Shown piece by piece: positions 51,943 through 60,798 of a DNA stretch of 64,000 nt (within the stretch, counting starts at the first letter, position 1; the number at the start of each line of letters is the position of its first letter). Where the stretch lies: the NCBI RefSeq assembly GCF_009296025.1, contig NZ_CP045178.1:4712001-4776000 (forward strand). The letters are read 5' to 3'. The notes under the pieces are model-generated. The model was not told the DNA's origin. It did no database searches and saw only the letters and a list, made by a program, of their open reading frames with translations. This DNA comes from Streptomyces tsukubensis (GTDB lineage Bacteria > Actinomycetota > Actinomycetes > Streptomycetales > Streptomycetaceae). Made by a program: the position numbers and the translations under genes.

Positions 51943-53916
51943 GTGACAGACGCGCAGCCCCGCAGCGGCACCCGTACCAGCTCCTCCGCTCCTGCTCCGA
52001 AACGGCATTTCCGCCTGTCGTTGCCCCGACGGCGTCCCACCGGGGCCACGGCGGATGTGATTCCGCAGTACACCGTCAGCGCCGAGCGCCACGACGGCGC
52101 CCTCGACGACAGCTTCACCACCATCGCCCGCCGTCTGCCCGCCCTGTGCGCGACCGCCCTGCGACTTGCCTGGGCCGCCGACCGGACGGCGCTACTGCGC
52201 ATGTCCGCCCTCCAGGTGGCCGCCGGGGCCCTGACCGCGATCGGCCTGTACGCCACCCGCGGCGCCCTCACCCCGCTCTTCGCCCCCGGCCCCACCATGG
52301 ACCGCCTCCACCAGGCTCTGCCGTCCCTCGTGCTGATCACCGGCGCAGCCATGGCCCGCTCGCTGATCAACGCCGCCACGGTGGCCACCACCGCACGGAT
52401 CGGACCGCGCATCGACGGCATCGCCGAGCTGCGGTTCCTGAACGCCGCTACCCGCGTCCCGCTCGCCGCGTACGACGACCCCGCGTGGTGCGACCACTCC
52501 GAGGCGGCCAACCGGGCCTCCAAGGACGCCCACCTGATGATCGAGGCCCTCACTGCGGTCACCGCCGCTCTCCTCGGCATCCTCGCCTCCGCCGGGATCC
52601 TGGCCGGCCTCGACCCCATCCTGCTGCCCCTGCTGCTGCTCGCCGTGATCCCCCGGGGCGCGGCTGCCGTCCGAGGTGCCCGCGCCGCCCACCTCGCCGA
52701 ACGCCACATTCTCGCCGACCGCCGCCTGCGCCACACCCTGATCTACAACACCTCCGGACGCCCCACGGCCCTGGACGTGCGGGCGAACACCATGCGCCCC
52801 TGGCTCCTACGGCAGTTCACCGCCGTCACCAGCCGACTGGAGACCCACGCCGCCCGCGTGGGACGCACCACCGCCCGCTACCAGCTGCTCGGCGACGCCC
52901 TCGCCGGTACGGCGGCCCTACTCGTCTACGCCGTGCTGCTGTGGCTGGTGACCTCCGGGCGCATCGCGCTGGCCTCGGCCACAACAGCCGTCATCGCCGT
53001 ACAGACCAGCCGAGTCCTGCTCACCGGCCTGGTCACCGGCATCAACACCACCTACAAGACCGGCCTCTACCTCGGCGACTGGGCCGCCTTCCTCACCGAC
53101 GCCGAACGCCGCACCCAGCTGCCCAGCACGCCCGTCCCCGTACCGGCACGGCCCTCCGTCATCCGCGCGGACCGTCTCACCTTCACCTACCCGGGCAGCG
53201 AACTGCCCGCGCTGCACAACGTGAACGTCAGCATCCGCCAAGGCGAGGTCCTGGCGATCGTGGGCGCCAACGGCTCAGGAAAGTCCACCCTCGCCAAACT
53301 CCTCGCCGGCCTCTACACCCCCACCAGCGGCACCGTCACCTGGGACGACGTGGACCTTGCCACCACCGATCCCGAAGACGTATGGGCCCGCCTGGCAATG
53401 CTGCCCCAGGACATCGCCCGCTGGCAGGTCACCGCCCGCGAGAACATCACCCTCGGCCAAGGCGAAGGCGACGACCAAGCCGTGCTGGACGCCGCCAAGG
53501 CATCCGGCGCCGACGACGTCCTGGCCGCCCTGCCCGACGGACTCGACACCAGCCTCGCCCCCTCCCACTGGGGCGGACGCGACCTGTCCGGCGGACAGTG
53601 GCAGCGCCTGGCCGGAGCCCGCGCCTTCTACCGGTCCGACGCACCACTCCTCATCTGCGACGAACCCACCTCCGCACTCGACCCACGGGCCGAGGAAGCC
53701 GTCTACGAACGCATCCGCGCCCTCAGCACCGGCCGCACAGTCATCCTGATCACCCACCGGCTCGGCTCCACCCGAGGCGCCGACCGGATCATCGTCCTGG
53801 ACGGCGGCCACCTCCTGGAGGAGGGCACGCATGAAGGCCTCCTGGAGGAACAGGGCGAATACGCCACCATGTGGAAGGCACAGGCCCGGACCTACAGCGC
53901 ACTGCCCACGCCCTGA
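51943..53916 (+). CDS. ABC exporter, fused permease-ATPase
   Basis: A 657-residue half-transporter. About 5-6 membrane segments lie within residues 85-350. The ATPase domain (about 410-640) has Walker A GANGSGKST, signature DLSGGQWQRLAG, Walker B LLICDEPTSALD and H-loop ITHRLG. Proteins of this shape export lipids, peptides or drugs as dimers. GTG 51943 was chosen as the first start of the conserved frame. The divergent TPR gene probably relates to its control. The substrate is unknown. Confidence 0.9.
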   Translation: MTDAQPRSGTRTSSSAPAPKRHFRLSLPRRRPTGATADVIPQYTVSAERHDGALDDSFTTIARRLPALCATALRLAWAADRTALLRMSALQVAAGALTAIGLYATRGALTPLFAPGPTMDRLHQALPSLVLITGAAMARSLINAATVATTARIGPRIDGIAELRFLNAATRVPLAAYDDPAWCDHSEAANRASKDAHLMIEALTAVTAALLGILASAGILAGLDPILLPLLLLAVIPRGAAAVRGARAAHLAERHILADRRLRHTLIYNTSGRPTALDVRANTMRPWLLRQFTAVTSRLETHAARVGRTTARYQLLGDALAGTAALLVYAVLLWLVTSGRIALASATTAVIAVQTSRVLLTGLVTGINTTYKTGLYLGDWAAFLTDAERRTQLPSTPVPVPARPSVIRADRLTFTYPGSELPALHNVNVSIRQGEVLAIVGANGSGKSTLAKLLAGLYTPTSGTVTWDDVDLATTDPEDVWARLAMLPQDIARWQVTARENITLGQGEGDDQAVLDAAKASGADDVLAALPDGLDTSLAPSHWGGRDLSGGQWQRLAGARAFYRSDAPLLICDEPTSALDPRAEEAVYERIRALSTGRTVILITHRLGSTRGADRIIVLDGGHLLEEGTHEGLLEEQGEYATMWKAQARTYSALPTP

Positions 53917-54141
53917 CACCGCCACGGGCCCGTAGGCCATCCCACGTGCCCAGCCCCTTATGGGCCGGTGCCGTGGGCCTAGCCGTCCGTAGCTGTTTCT
54001 GATCTCTCGACGACAGCCTTCGGACTGAGTTCTCGTTTCCCGACACTCATCCTGTGACGGTTTTCAGAGCTGTCCTTCGTGGTCTGCTGTGATCGTTGAC
54101 AGAGCTGAGCCGGTTGTCGGGTGAGCGAGAGGGAAGCGCGC

Positions 54142-55386
54142 GTGGAGAAGGGCCAGTCGAAGAGCAGCAGCGTCGCGGTGGACCTTTCGGAGGGATTCGG
54201 CGAGCGGCTGCTGGGGCAGCTACTGGACCGGGCCCACGAGATGCCACCACAGCTCATCGCTCCGCTGGTGGCGGAAGAGGTGCGCCGGATCGGTGGGCGG
54301 GATGTGTCGATCCTGTTGCAGTGCTACGAGCAGCTCGAACTGGTTCCGCTGCCGGGCAGGGGGCTCGTTGTCGGGGAGGCGTTCCCGATCGACGGTTCCC
54401 TGGCGGGTGAGGCGTTTCTGCGGAAGACCGCGATCGAGGATGTGCGGGAGGACGGCGTGCGACTGTACCTGCCGCTGCTGGACGGCAGCGACGAGGTCGG
54501 AGTCATGGCGCTCACCCTGGACACTGTCGGAGAGAACGACCATCGGCTGCTGCGGCGGTTGGCCGGTCTGGTCGCTGACATGGTGGTGACCAAGGGCGCC
54601 TACACGGACCAGTTCTTCCAGACCCGTCGGCGTCATCCGATGAGTCTGCCCGCCGAAATCCAGTGGTCCCTGCTCCCTCCGATGTCGATGACCACCCCAC
54701 AGGTCTCCGTGGCGGGCATCCTGGAGCCGGCCTACGCCGTCGCCGGTGACAGTCTGGACTACGCCCTCAATGACGACATCCTCCACCTGGCCATCATCGA
54801 CGCCATGGGCCACGGCCTGAACGCCGCGGTGCTGGCAACCGTCGTTGTGGGCGCCTACCGGCATGCCCGGCGCGCGGATGTCGGCCTCGCCGAGCTGTAT
54901 TCCTTCATGGACAGAGCCATCGATGAGCAGTTCGGCCCGGACCAGTTCGTCACCGCGCAGATGATGCACTTGGACATCGGAACCGGCCATTTGCAGTGGG
55001 TCAACGCCGGCCACCCGGCAGCGCTGCTGATCCGGGGCCATCGAGTCGTGCAAGCCCTGGAGAACCCGGGGACCCTACCGGTCGGCTTCGGCGGAGCCGA
55101 ACCCCTGACCTCCTCCATGGATCTCCAAAAGGGCGACCGTGTGCTGTTCTACACCGACGGCCTCGTTGAGGAACACAGCGCCGGCGAGGAACAGTTCGGC
55201 GAAGAACGCATGATCGACATCATCGAACACGTCAGCCCAACGGTTCGAGGCGTACAGCACATGGCCCGGAGCCTGTCCCACGCCCTCAAGCGGGAGAGGA
55301 ACGGGAACACCAGCGACGACGCGACCATCTTCCTGGTCGAATGGCACGGTGGCACCGCCGACCACCTGGCCACCTTCGACATCTAG
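54142..55386 (+). CDS. SpoIIE/PP2C-type phosphatase with sensory N-terminus
   Basis: A 414-residue signalling protein. The N-terminal ~170 residues look like a GAF-type sensory module, and the rest is the PP2C-like SpoIIE domain with AVAGDSLDY, the metal-binding IDAMGHGLNAAV and FYTDGLVEE. Such phosphatases act on anti-sigma-factor antagonists in Streptomyces stress networks. GTG 54142 has AGGGAAG 5 bases upstream; an upstream GTG at 54121 would add 7 residues. It stands alone, with no kinase or anti-sigma gene beside it. Confidence 0.9.
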   Translation: MEKGQSKSSSVAVDLSEGFGERLLGQLLDRAHEMPPQLIAPLVAEEVRRIGGRDVSILLQCYEQLELVPLPGRGLVVGEAFPIDGSLAGEAFLRKTAIEDVREDGVRLYLPLLDGSDEVGVMALTLDTVGENDHRLLRRLAGLVADMVVTKGAYTDQFFQTRRRHPMSLPAEIQWSLLPPMSMTTPQVSVAGILEPAYAVAGDSLDYALNDDILHLAIIDAMGHGLNAAVLATVVVGAYRHARRADVGLAELYSFMDRAIDEQFGPDQFVTAQMMHLDIGTGHLQWVNAGHPAALLIRGHRVVQALENPGTLPVGFGGAEPLTSSMDLQKGDRVLFYTDGLVEEHSAGEEQFGEERMIDIIEHVSPTVRGVQHMARSLSHALKRERNGNTSDDATIFLVEWHGGTADHLATFDI

Positions 55387-55473
55387 CCCGTTCGACGCTC
55401 GTACGGTTCGCTGTGGGTTTGACTGTGGCCTTGTTCCTCACCGGCAGAGGGAATGGGGGCGTGGGGGTAGGCG

Positions 55474-55692
55474 TCAGACGGTCGGGGTGCTGTCGTTCTT
55501 GAGTGAGCCGACGAAGGTGCTCCAGGCGTTGCGCGTGAAGGCCAGATTGGGGGCGAGGGGTGTCTTGCTGTCGCGGACGGGGATGAGCCCCGTTACGCCG
55601 TCAGCTATTTCGACACAGGCCTCTCCCTCCTCTTGGCCGCTGTAGCTGGACTTTCGCCATTGGGTAGTGCTCAAGGCTTCGGTGGCTCGCAT
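55474..55692 (-). CDS. DUF397 small protein
   Basis: A 72-residue protein with WRKSSYSGQEEGEACVEIAD and PVRDSKTP, the DUF397 signature. It overlaps the end of the XRE gene by 22 bases, the usual pairing in Streptomyces, where the two genes act as a regulator and its small partner. The function of DUF397 proteins in such pairs is antagonism or release of the regulator in known cases such as BldB/WhiJ-type systems. Confidence 0.93.
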   Translation of the reverse strand: MRATEALSTTQWRKSSYSGQEEGEACVEIADGVTGLIPVRDSKTPLAPNLAFTRNAWSTFVGSLKNDSTPTV

Positions 55693-56519
55693 GGCTTGTA
55701 CTTCTCCATCGCCGCTTCGATCAAAGCTGCGGACGCCTTTGGTGGCAGGGCGCAGGCCTTCATGAGATCGTATTGGTGCTGTCGTCGCAAGACCGTATCC
55801 CGGTCGTCGAAGATTTCACCATCCCCGCCTCCCTCCCGGTACACGGTGGTGGAATTGTCATGGAGGGTGAGCAGGATGAGAGTGCCGTTCATCATGGCGT
55901 ACTCGCCTTGCTCGAATGGAATGACCTGGATGGTTGTGCGGCTGGCGTTCATCAGCGGTAGTAGCGCTGATAGTTGGTCGTGCATCACGATCGGCCCGCC
56001 CACCGGACGATGCAGCACAGCCTCATCGAGGATCGCCCAAAGTTCCGGTGGATTGTCGCTACGTAGCATCTCTTGCCGACTCAGACGTGCGGCCACCAGG
56101 CCGTCGAGCCTCTCAGCGTCGACCCCCGGGTTTCCCGCTCGGAACAGTGCCCGCATGTACGCCTCCGTCTGAAGCAACCCAGGAACAAGGCTGGCCCCGA
56201 ACTCCTGAATTCGCGCCGACTTCGCCTCCAGCTCCAAGCAGTGGTCGAACCGCTTTGGCGTGCGCTCGCGCTTCAGGATCACCCATAGTCCCTGGAACAA
56301 CTCCCCCGTCCCGAACGCCATGTCCAGCTTCTCCGACATCGGTGGAAGCGGGAGTCGGGTCGCCGTCTCCACCCCGTGCAGGTGGGTCTTGCTGTAGTTG
56401 ACCACGTCTGCCACGCCGTCCAGCGACATGCGGGCAAGCTCCCGCTGTCGGCGTAGTTCGCAGCCGTACAACTCCCTCGCTGAACGTGTCGGTTCGAGGT
56501 CTCGCGCGCCTGCCGTCAT
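55671..56519 (-). CDS. XRE-family regulator with DUF5753 domain (WhiJ-like)
   Basis: A 282-residue regulator. The HTH (about 15-75) has CELRRQRELARMSLDGVADV and YSKTHLHGVE. The C-terminal DUF5753 domain carries QEFGASLVPGLLQTEAYMRAL and IQVIPFEQGEYAMMNG. The ATG at 56519 was chosen since upstream residues lack family similarity. It pairs with the DUF397 gene. Its targets are unknown; pairs like this are common and affect development or metabolite production. Confidence 0.93.
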   Translation of the reverse strand: MTAGARDLEPTRSARELYGCELRRQRELARMSLDGVADVVNYSKTHLHGVETATRLPLPPMSEKLDMAFGTGELFQGLWVILKRERTPKRFDHCLELEAKSARIQEFGASLVPGLLQTEAYMRALFRAGNPGVDAERLDGLVAARLSRQEMLRSDNPPELWAILDEAVLHRPVGGPIVMHDQLSALLPLMNASRTTIQVIPFEQGEYAMMNGTLILLTLHDNSTTVYREGGGDGEIFDDRDTVLRRQHQYDLMKACALPPKASAALIEAAMEKYKPCEPPKP

Positions 56520-56663
56520 CGGTGCCGCCCTCCGTGGGTCCGTTGTTCCGGGCTCTCCGAAGGGACGGATCACCCCTATTGAGCGTAGCGACGGAGGGCG
56601 ACGATAAGAGCACGAACGGTGATTCCCGCCGCTCGCAAGCAACCTCGTTCACGGAGAACCACG

Positions 56664-56957
56664 ATGGACGCTGTCCAGCACCCCCACGCCGTCACTGTCA
56701 CCAGTACGGGCACTGCCGCTCCTTTCGTCTCTGCCGCTCTCCCCACCCCCGTCGTGGGCGACCTCGCCTACGACACCGTCCGTAAGCGCTACGGCGTGGT
56801 CATGGAGCGCGGCCCCGGCGAGGTACACCTGCGGCCCAAGGCCGGTGGCCAGGAGTGGACCGCGCGTCCGGACGACGTCGAACTCGCGCGGGCGGGGGAG
56901 GCGTTGAGTTCGCAGGTCGCAGAGGTCAACGCCCGGAGCCGGGGAGAGATCCTGTGA
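56664..56957 (+). CDS. Small protein with SH3-like repeat domain
   Basis: A 97-residue protein. Its core VGDLAYDTVRKRYGVVMERG and LRPKAGGQEWTARPDDVEL resembles the core of the next protein, so the two are paralogues. The beta-rich pattern suggests a small SH3-like fold. It overlaps the next gene by 4 bases (GTGA). It lies beside an XRE/DUF397 pair, as such small proteins often do in Streptomyces. Function unknown. Confidence 0.7.
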   Translation: MDAVQHPHAVTVTSTGTAAPFVSAALPTPVVGDLAYDTVRKRYGVVMERGPGEVHLRPKAGGQEWTARPDDVELARAGEALSSQVAEVNARSRGEIL

Positions 56958-57325
56958 AGCGGCAGGATGCCGGTCGAACGACACCGACGACACCGACGAC
57001 ACCGACGACGGCGCCGAACCCCTACGAGCCGCCCACGGGGCTTCCGGGGATGCCTGTCGGCAGCGTGGTCCGTGACGGTGTGAGCGGGCGCGAGGGCACG
57101 CTCAGGGACGTACTCGTTCACCAGCCGGCCGCCGCCGCGTCAGGACACCCGACCGCGCCGGGACGGCTTCTCGCCTTCCTCCGCCCCGTGGGTGGGGGCC
57201 GGGAATGGACCACCGATCCGGATCAGGTGGTCCTGGCCGTGCGGGGCCGGACGGGCGAGGCCGGGAGCTGTCGCAGCGGTGACCCCGGCCCCGGAGGGGA
57301 AGCCCCGAGAGGCGGAGGGGCCTGA
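56954..57325 (+). CDS. Small protein, paralogue of its upstream neighbour
   Basis: A 123-residue protein starting at GTG 56954. After a Thr/Pro repeat stretch (TTPTTPTTPTT, residues about 9-19) comes a domain with VGSVVRDGVSGREGTLRDVL and LRPVGGGREWTTDPDQVVL, the same pattern as in the 97-residue protein. It is coupled to that gene by a 4-base overlap. The two may form a heterodimer. Function unknown. Confidence 0.7.
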   Translation: MKRQDAGRTTPTTPTTPTTAPNPYEPPTGLPGMPVGSVVRDGVSGREGTLRDVLVHQPAAAASGHPTAPGRLLAFLRPVGGGREWTTDPDQVVLAVRGRTGEAGSCRSGDPGPGGEAPRGGGA

Positions 57326-57491
57326 CGACTCGGGTTGGCGCGTCGGCCCGGTGGTCCGTGCGGGGGAACGGGACGCGCGATCGGCCCAGGGAAGGCATCC
57401 GCTCGGCATGAGCGCGGGCCGCTGGTGCGAGGAGTAAGCAGACGTAACCGCCGCGCTCCCGCGTCGGCCGTCGACGACAGAGAGGCCGGTC

Positions 57492-57761
57492 ATGAACGTC
57501 AGGAGAGGGGCCATGCTGATGGCCACCGCGATGGCGGGCGCGGTGTTGGCAGTGTCAGGAGTGGTGGTCGGAGGGAGCGCGGAAGCCGCGACGGCGATGG
57601 CTGCCCCCGCCGCCGGATGGGCCCACGTGGAGGATTTCGGCGATCTGGGCGCCTGCCAGGCGCGCGGCCAGTGGTACCTCGCGAACGGCGGGAACGTGCA
57701 GCGGTACGAGTGCCGGTCCGCCGGTGTATGGCAGCTGTGGGTGCTCACCGGGGGCTCATGA
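57492..57761 (+). CDS. Small secreted protein
   Basis: An 89-residue protein with a Sec signal peptide: MNVRRGAM, then hydrophobic LMATAMAGAVLAVSGVVV, with a likely AEA or AMA cleavage site around residues 31-38. The mature part of about 50 residues holds two Cys (GACQARGQW and RYECRSAG) that could form one disulfide. The ATG at 57492 follows GAGAGGCCGGTC. No known family is recognised. Confidence 0.75.
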   Translation: MNVRRGAMLMATAMAGAVLAVSGVVVGGSAEAATAMAAPAAGWAHVEDFGDLGACQARGQWYLANGGNVQRYECRSAGVWQLWVLTGGS

Positions 57762-57778
57762 GGCTCTGAGAGCGCGAG

Positions 57779-57818
57779 ATGACGCTCCGGCCGGTCCCGG
57801 GACCGGCCGGAGCGTCAT
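57779..57818. terminator. Perfect 40-bp palindrome between convergent genes
   Basis: Left arm 57779-57798 and right arm 57799-57818 are exact reverse complements (ATGACGCTCC ... GGAGCGTCAT). It sits 18 bases after the stop of the secreted-protein gene and before the methyltransferase stop on the other strand. Confidence 0.88.
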
Positions 57819-57915
57819 GCGCGGTCGCACAGTGGTCGCGTCTGGCCGACGTCGTGGCGGGTGACGGGCTGACGGTTCCTGGAGCCGGGTCGGCGTCCGG
57901 GGGTGGGGCGGCGTG

Positions 57916-58770
57916 TCAGCACGCAGTGACTGAATACGCGGCGAGCGCGCGGTTGCCGCGCGGCTTGGCGATGGACCGTAGAGCGTCGGCTTGGCTCAGG
58001 ACGAGCTGGCGCATCGGCTCGGACAGAGCGGCCAACCGTTCCTCAGTTCCGGCCAAGTCCAGGCAGGCAGCGATTTCCCAGTCGCCGTCCTGGAGCTCTT
58101 CGGTATCGACCGGCCTGCTGCCGTCGGCCGCCCATCCGGCCTCAGGCAGGAGTCGCAGCAGCGCCTCACGAGAGAAGGGCGTGCGGACATTGCCCTCGCC
58201 ATGCGATCCCGCGGCCTCCATCTGCCCCTGAATCAGCACGGCGAGGAGATGCGCCAGCTGGTCGCCGGAGGCCGGCGTCAGGTCCCACTCGGCGAACCAC
58301 AGCCGCCGCGACCACGTACGTACCCGTGCCAGTGTGTCTCGCAGTTGCCCGAGTGAGGCGAAGTACCAGGAGCAGTGCGCGAGCACCACGTGGTCGAAGG
58401 CGCCTTCGGGAAAGCCGACCGATGGGTCGAGCAGGTCCGTGCCGAAGCGAAACTCGATTCGCGTCCCGAGGGGACCCGACGCGAGCCGGGCTGCCGAATC
58501 CCCGAGTGTGACCGGCGCCCCGTAGGAGGGCTCGGCCACGTCAACGGCCACTACTCGCCCCTCGGGGCCGACCGCCTCCGCGAGGACGGCGGTCATATCG
58601 CCCTGACCACAGCCCAGTTCGAGGACCCTGGAGCCTGGCGCGATGCGCCAGCCCGCCACGAGCGCGGCACGGTGGCGAGTCTGGGACAGCTGGACGTCAA
58701 GGCCGTGATCAGCGGCGGCCATGCCGGCCGCGAGCGAAGGGGCCGTGGCCCCGAGATCGGAGTAGTTCAC
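57916..58770 (-). CDS. SAM-dependent methyltransferase
   Basis: A 284-residue class I methyltransferase. The SAM-binding motif is VLELGCGQGDMTAVLAEAVG (residues about 49-68). VVAVDVAEPSYGAP and AFDHVVLAHCSWYF are the following beta-strand motifs. The GTG at 58770 follows AAGGATTTT. The C-terminal part has no further signature, so the acceptor is unknown. A small palindrome lies upstream. Confidence 0.9.
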   Translation of the reverse strand: MNYSDLGATAPSLAAGMAAADHGLDVQLSQTRHRAALVAGWRIAPGSRVLELGCGQGDMTAVLAEAVGPEGRVVAVDVAEPSYGAPVTLGDSAARLASGPLGTRIEFRFGTDLLDPSVGFPEGAFDHVVLAHCSWYFASLGQLRDTLARVRTWSRRLWFAEWDLTPASGDQLAHLLAVLIQGQMEAAGSHGEGNVRTPFSREALLRLLPEAGWAADGSRPVDTEELQDGDWEIAACLDLAGTEERLAALSEPMRQLVLSQADALRSIAKPRGNRALAAYSVTAC

Positions 58771-59184
58771 AAAATCCTTGGTGGTACTCGGCGGTCAGTA
58801 CTGACTGATCGTACGAGAAACCACCGTGGCGGCGCCCGTGACTTCCTGGCGGCTTGTCCGCGGTCAGTGCCTGCTGGAACGCCTCCGAGCCTCGCTCAAC
58901 CGGCTGGAAGTCCATGTCGTCCAGAATGTCCCGTCCGACGGCCGTTCGTCACATCCACCGCGTCCAGCGGTACGGCGGGAAAACGGGCCCGTCCTGGTGA
59001 CACGTGCCCCGGCCGAAGGCCCGCGCGCTCCAAGCGCCCGGCGCGAGTGGGACGGCTCCGCCCCTCAGGGCGCCCGGCGCAGCTCGGTCAGCACACGGTC
59101 TGCGACGGACGGAGCAATGCGGAAGGTACCGCCGGCACAGCGGAAGGGACCGCCGGAACAGAAGATGTCCGAGGTGGCGGCCCC
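58771..59184. other. 414-bp gap containing palindrome GTCAGTACTGAC
   Basis: GTCAGTACTGAC at 58794-58805 is a perfect 12-bp palindrome 24 bases upstream of the methyltransferase start and could be an operator. No convincing gene is seen in the rest. Confidence 0.45.
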
Positions 59185-60798
59185 CTACCGCCGAAACACG
59201 TAATCCCCCCGCCGCACCCTCCGCAACCGCCACCGATACGCCCACGTCGAGTCAGGCCACAGCACCGTGCCCGCCGCCGAGTTCGACTCGTACCAGCTGG
59301 TGCATCCGCCCGTCGCCCACACCGTCCGGTCGTACCGTTTGCGTATGGCGGTGCGGAAGGCACGCTCCGCGGACGGGCGTACCTCCAGGGAGCGGGCTCG
59401 GGAGGAGCGGACCGCGCGGATGGCGGTGACGACGTGGCGGGCCTGCGTCTCGATGTTCTGGACCACACCCGTGTAGGGGACGAAGCCGTTGGGGCCCAGG
59501 AGGAGGAACATGTTCGGGAAGCCCGAGACCGTCACGCCGTTGTAGGCCGTCATGCCTGTGCGGTGCCAGGTTTCCTCCAGCAGGCGGCCGTCCGTCCCTT
59601 CGACGCGTATACGGTTGAAGGAGCCCGCCAGGTCGAAGCCGGTCGCGTGGATCAGGACATCGGTCTTGTGGTCCGTGCCCGTCTCGTCCACGACCGCTTG
59701 GGGGCGCAGCGCCGCCGGGCCGCCCGGTACCACCTGGACGTGGGGGGCGTTGAGCGCCGGGTAGTAGTCGTTGGACAGGAGGACCCGCTTGCAGCCGAAC
59801 CGGTAGGACGGGGTGAGCGTCTCGCGTAGGGCCGGGTCCTCGATGTGCTTGGTGATCTGGGCGTGTACGACGTCCTCCGCCACCCTCAGCGCGTCCGGGC
59901 GGTGGTGGAACCCGATGCCCCGCTTCTCCCTGGCCACGTAGACGCGCAGCCTGTGCACCGCCTGGGCCCACGGCAGCGCGCGGAAGAGTCTCTTGCGCCA
60001 GGTGGGGTGCGGGGTGTCCAGTTTCGGCAGTACCCAGGCCGGGGTTCGCTGGAAGACCGTCAGTCCGGCGGCCCGTTTCGCCAGCTCAGGGATGATCTGG
60101 ATGCCCGACGCGCCCACCCCCACGACCGTCACGTGTTTGCCGGTCAGGTCCACGTCGTGGTTCCACGATGACGAGTGCCATACCTCGCCCCCGAATTCGT
60201 CCGCGCCCGGCAGCACCGGGGTCCGCGGCGTGTGCAGGCCGCCTACGCCGAGGATCAGGAACCGGCTGACGTAGGTCGTTCCGTCCGCCGTCGTCACCGT
60301 CCATCTGCTCGCCGCCGGTTCCCAGCGGGCCCCCGTCACGTCCGTGCCGAAGCGGATGTGCGGCAGCAGCCCGCGCCGAGCTGCCATCCGGCGCAGGTAG
60401 GCGAGGATCTCTGGCTGTTTGGCGTACGTGGAGCTCCAGCCCGGGTTGCGTTCGAACGAGTACGAGTACAGGTGGGACTCGACATCGCACGACGCACCGG
60501 GATACGTGTTGTCGCGCCACGTGCCGCCGAGGCCGTCCGCCTTCTCCAGGACCACGAATGTCAGCTTCGGCCTCGACCTGCTGAACTCGACCGCCTGGCA
60601 CAGGCCCGACATGCCCGCACCGATGATCACCGCGTCCGTGCGGATGGGGGCGGGTGGCGTCGCGCCGCCCGTCGCCGTCGTGTCCGTCGCTGTCGCGCCC
60701 ATCGCCGTCGTGTCCGTCCCTGTCGCGTCCGCCGCCGCCGTCGCGCTCGTCACCGTCGCGCTCGTCGCTGCCGTGTCCGTCACCGTCGTGTCCGTCAT
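59185..60798 (-). CDS. Flavin-dependent monooxygenase, Baeyer-Villiger type
   Basis: A 537-residue FAD/NADPH enzyme. A low-complexity Thr/Ala-rich N-terminus (about 1-48) leads to the FAD motif GAGMSG and GGTWRDNTYPG. FGGEVWHSSSWNHD is the Baeyer-Villiger fingerprint (FxGxxxHxxxW), followed by the NADPH loop VVGVGASGIQI. It could insert oxygen beside a ketone or oxidise a polyketide. It starts at ATG 60798 inside the stop of the PKS gene (4-base overlap, ATGA). It is therefore coupled to the PKS and probably acts on its product. Confidence 0.9.
   Translation of the reverse strand: MTDTTVTDTAATSATVTSATAAADATGTDTTAMGATATDTTATGGATPPAPIRTDAVIIGAGMSGLCQAVEFSRSRPKLTFVVLEKADGLGGTWRDNTYPGASCDVESHLYSYSFERNPGWSSTYAKQPEILAYLRRMAARRGLLPHIRFGTDVTGARWEPAASRWTVTTADGTTYVSRFLILGVGGLHTPRTPVLPGADEFGGEVWHSSSWNHDVDLTGKHVTVVGVGASGIQIIPELAKRAAGLTVFQRTPAWVLPKLDTPHPTWRKRLFRALPWAQAVHRLRVYVAREKRGIGFHHRPDALRVAEDVVHAQITKHIEDPALRETLTPSYRFGCKRVLLSNDYYPALNAPHVQVVPGGPAALRPQAVVDETGTDHKTDVLIHATGFDLAGSFNRIRVEGTDGRLLEETWHRTGMTAYNGVTVSGFPNMFLLLGPNGFVPYTGVVQNIETQARHVVTAIRAVRSSRARSLEVRPSAERAFRTAIRKRYDRTVWATGGCTSWYESNSAAGTVLWPDSTWAYRWRLRRVRRGDYVFRR

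Noticed and set aside
58709..58915. A 68-residue minus-strand frame upstream of the methyltransferase
   Set aside because: It overlaps the methyltransferase start, has no family match and no ribosome site.
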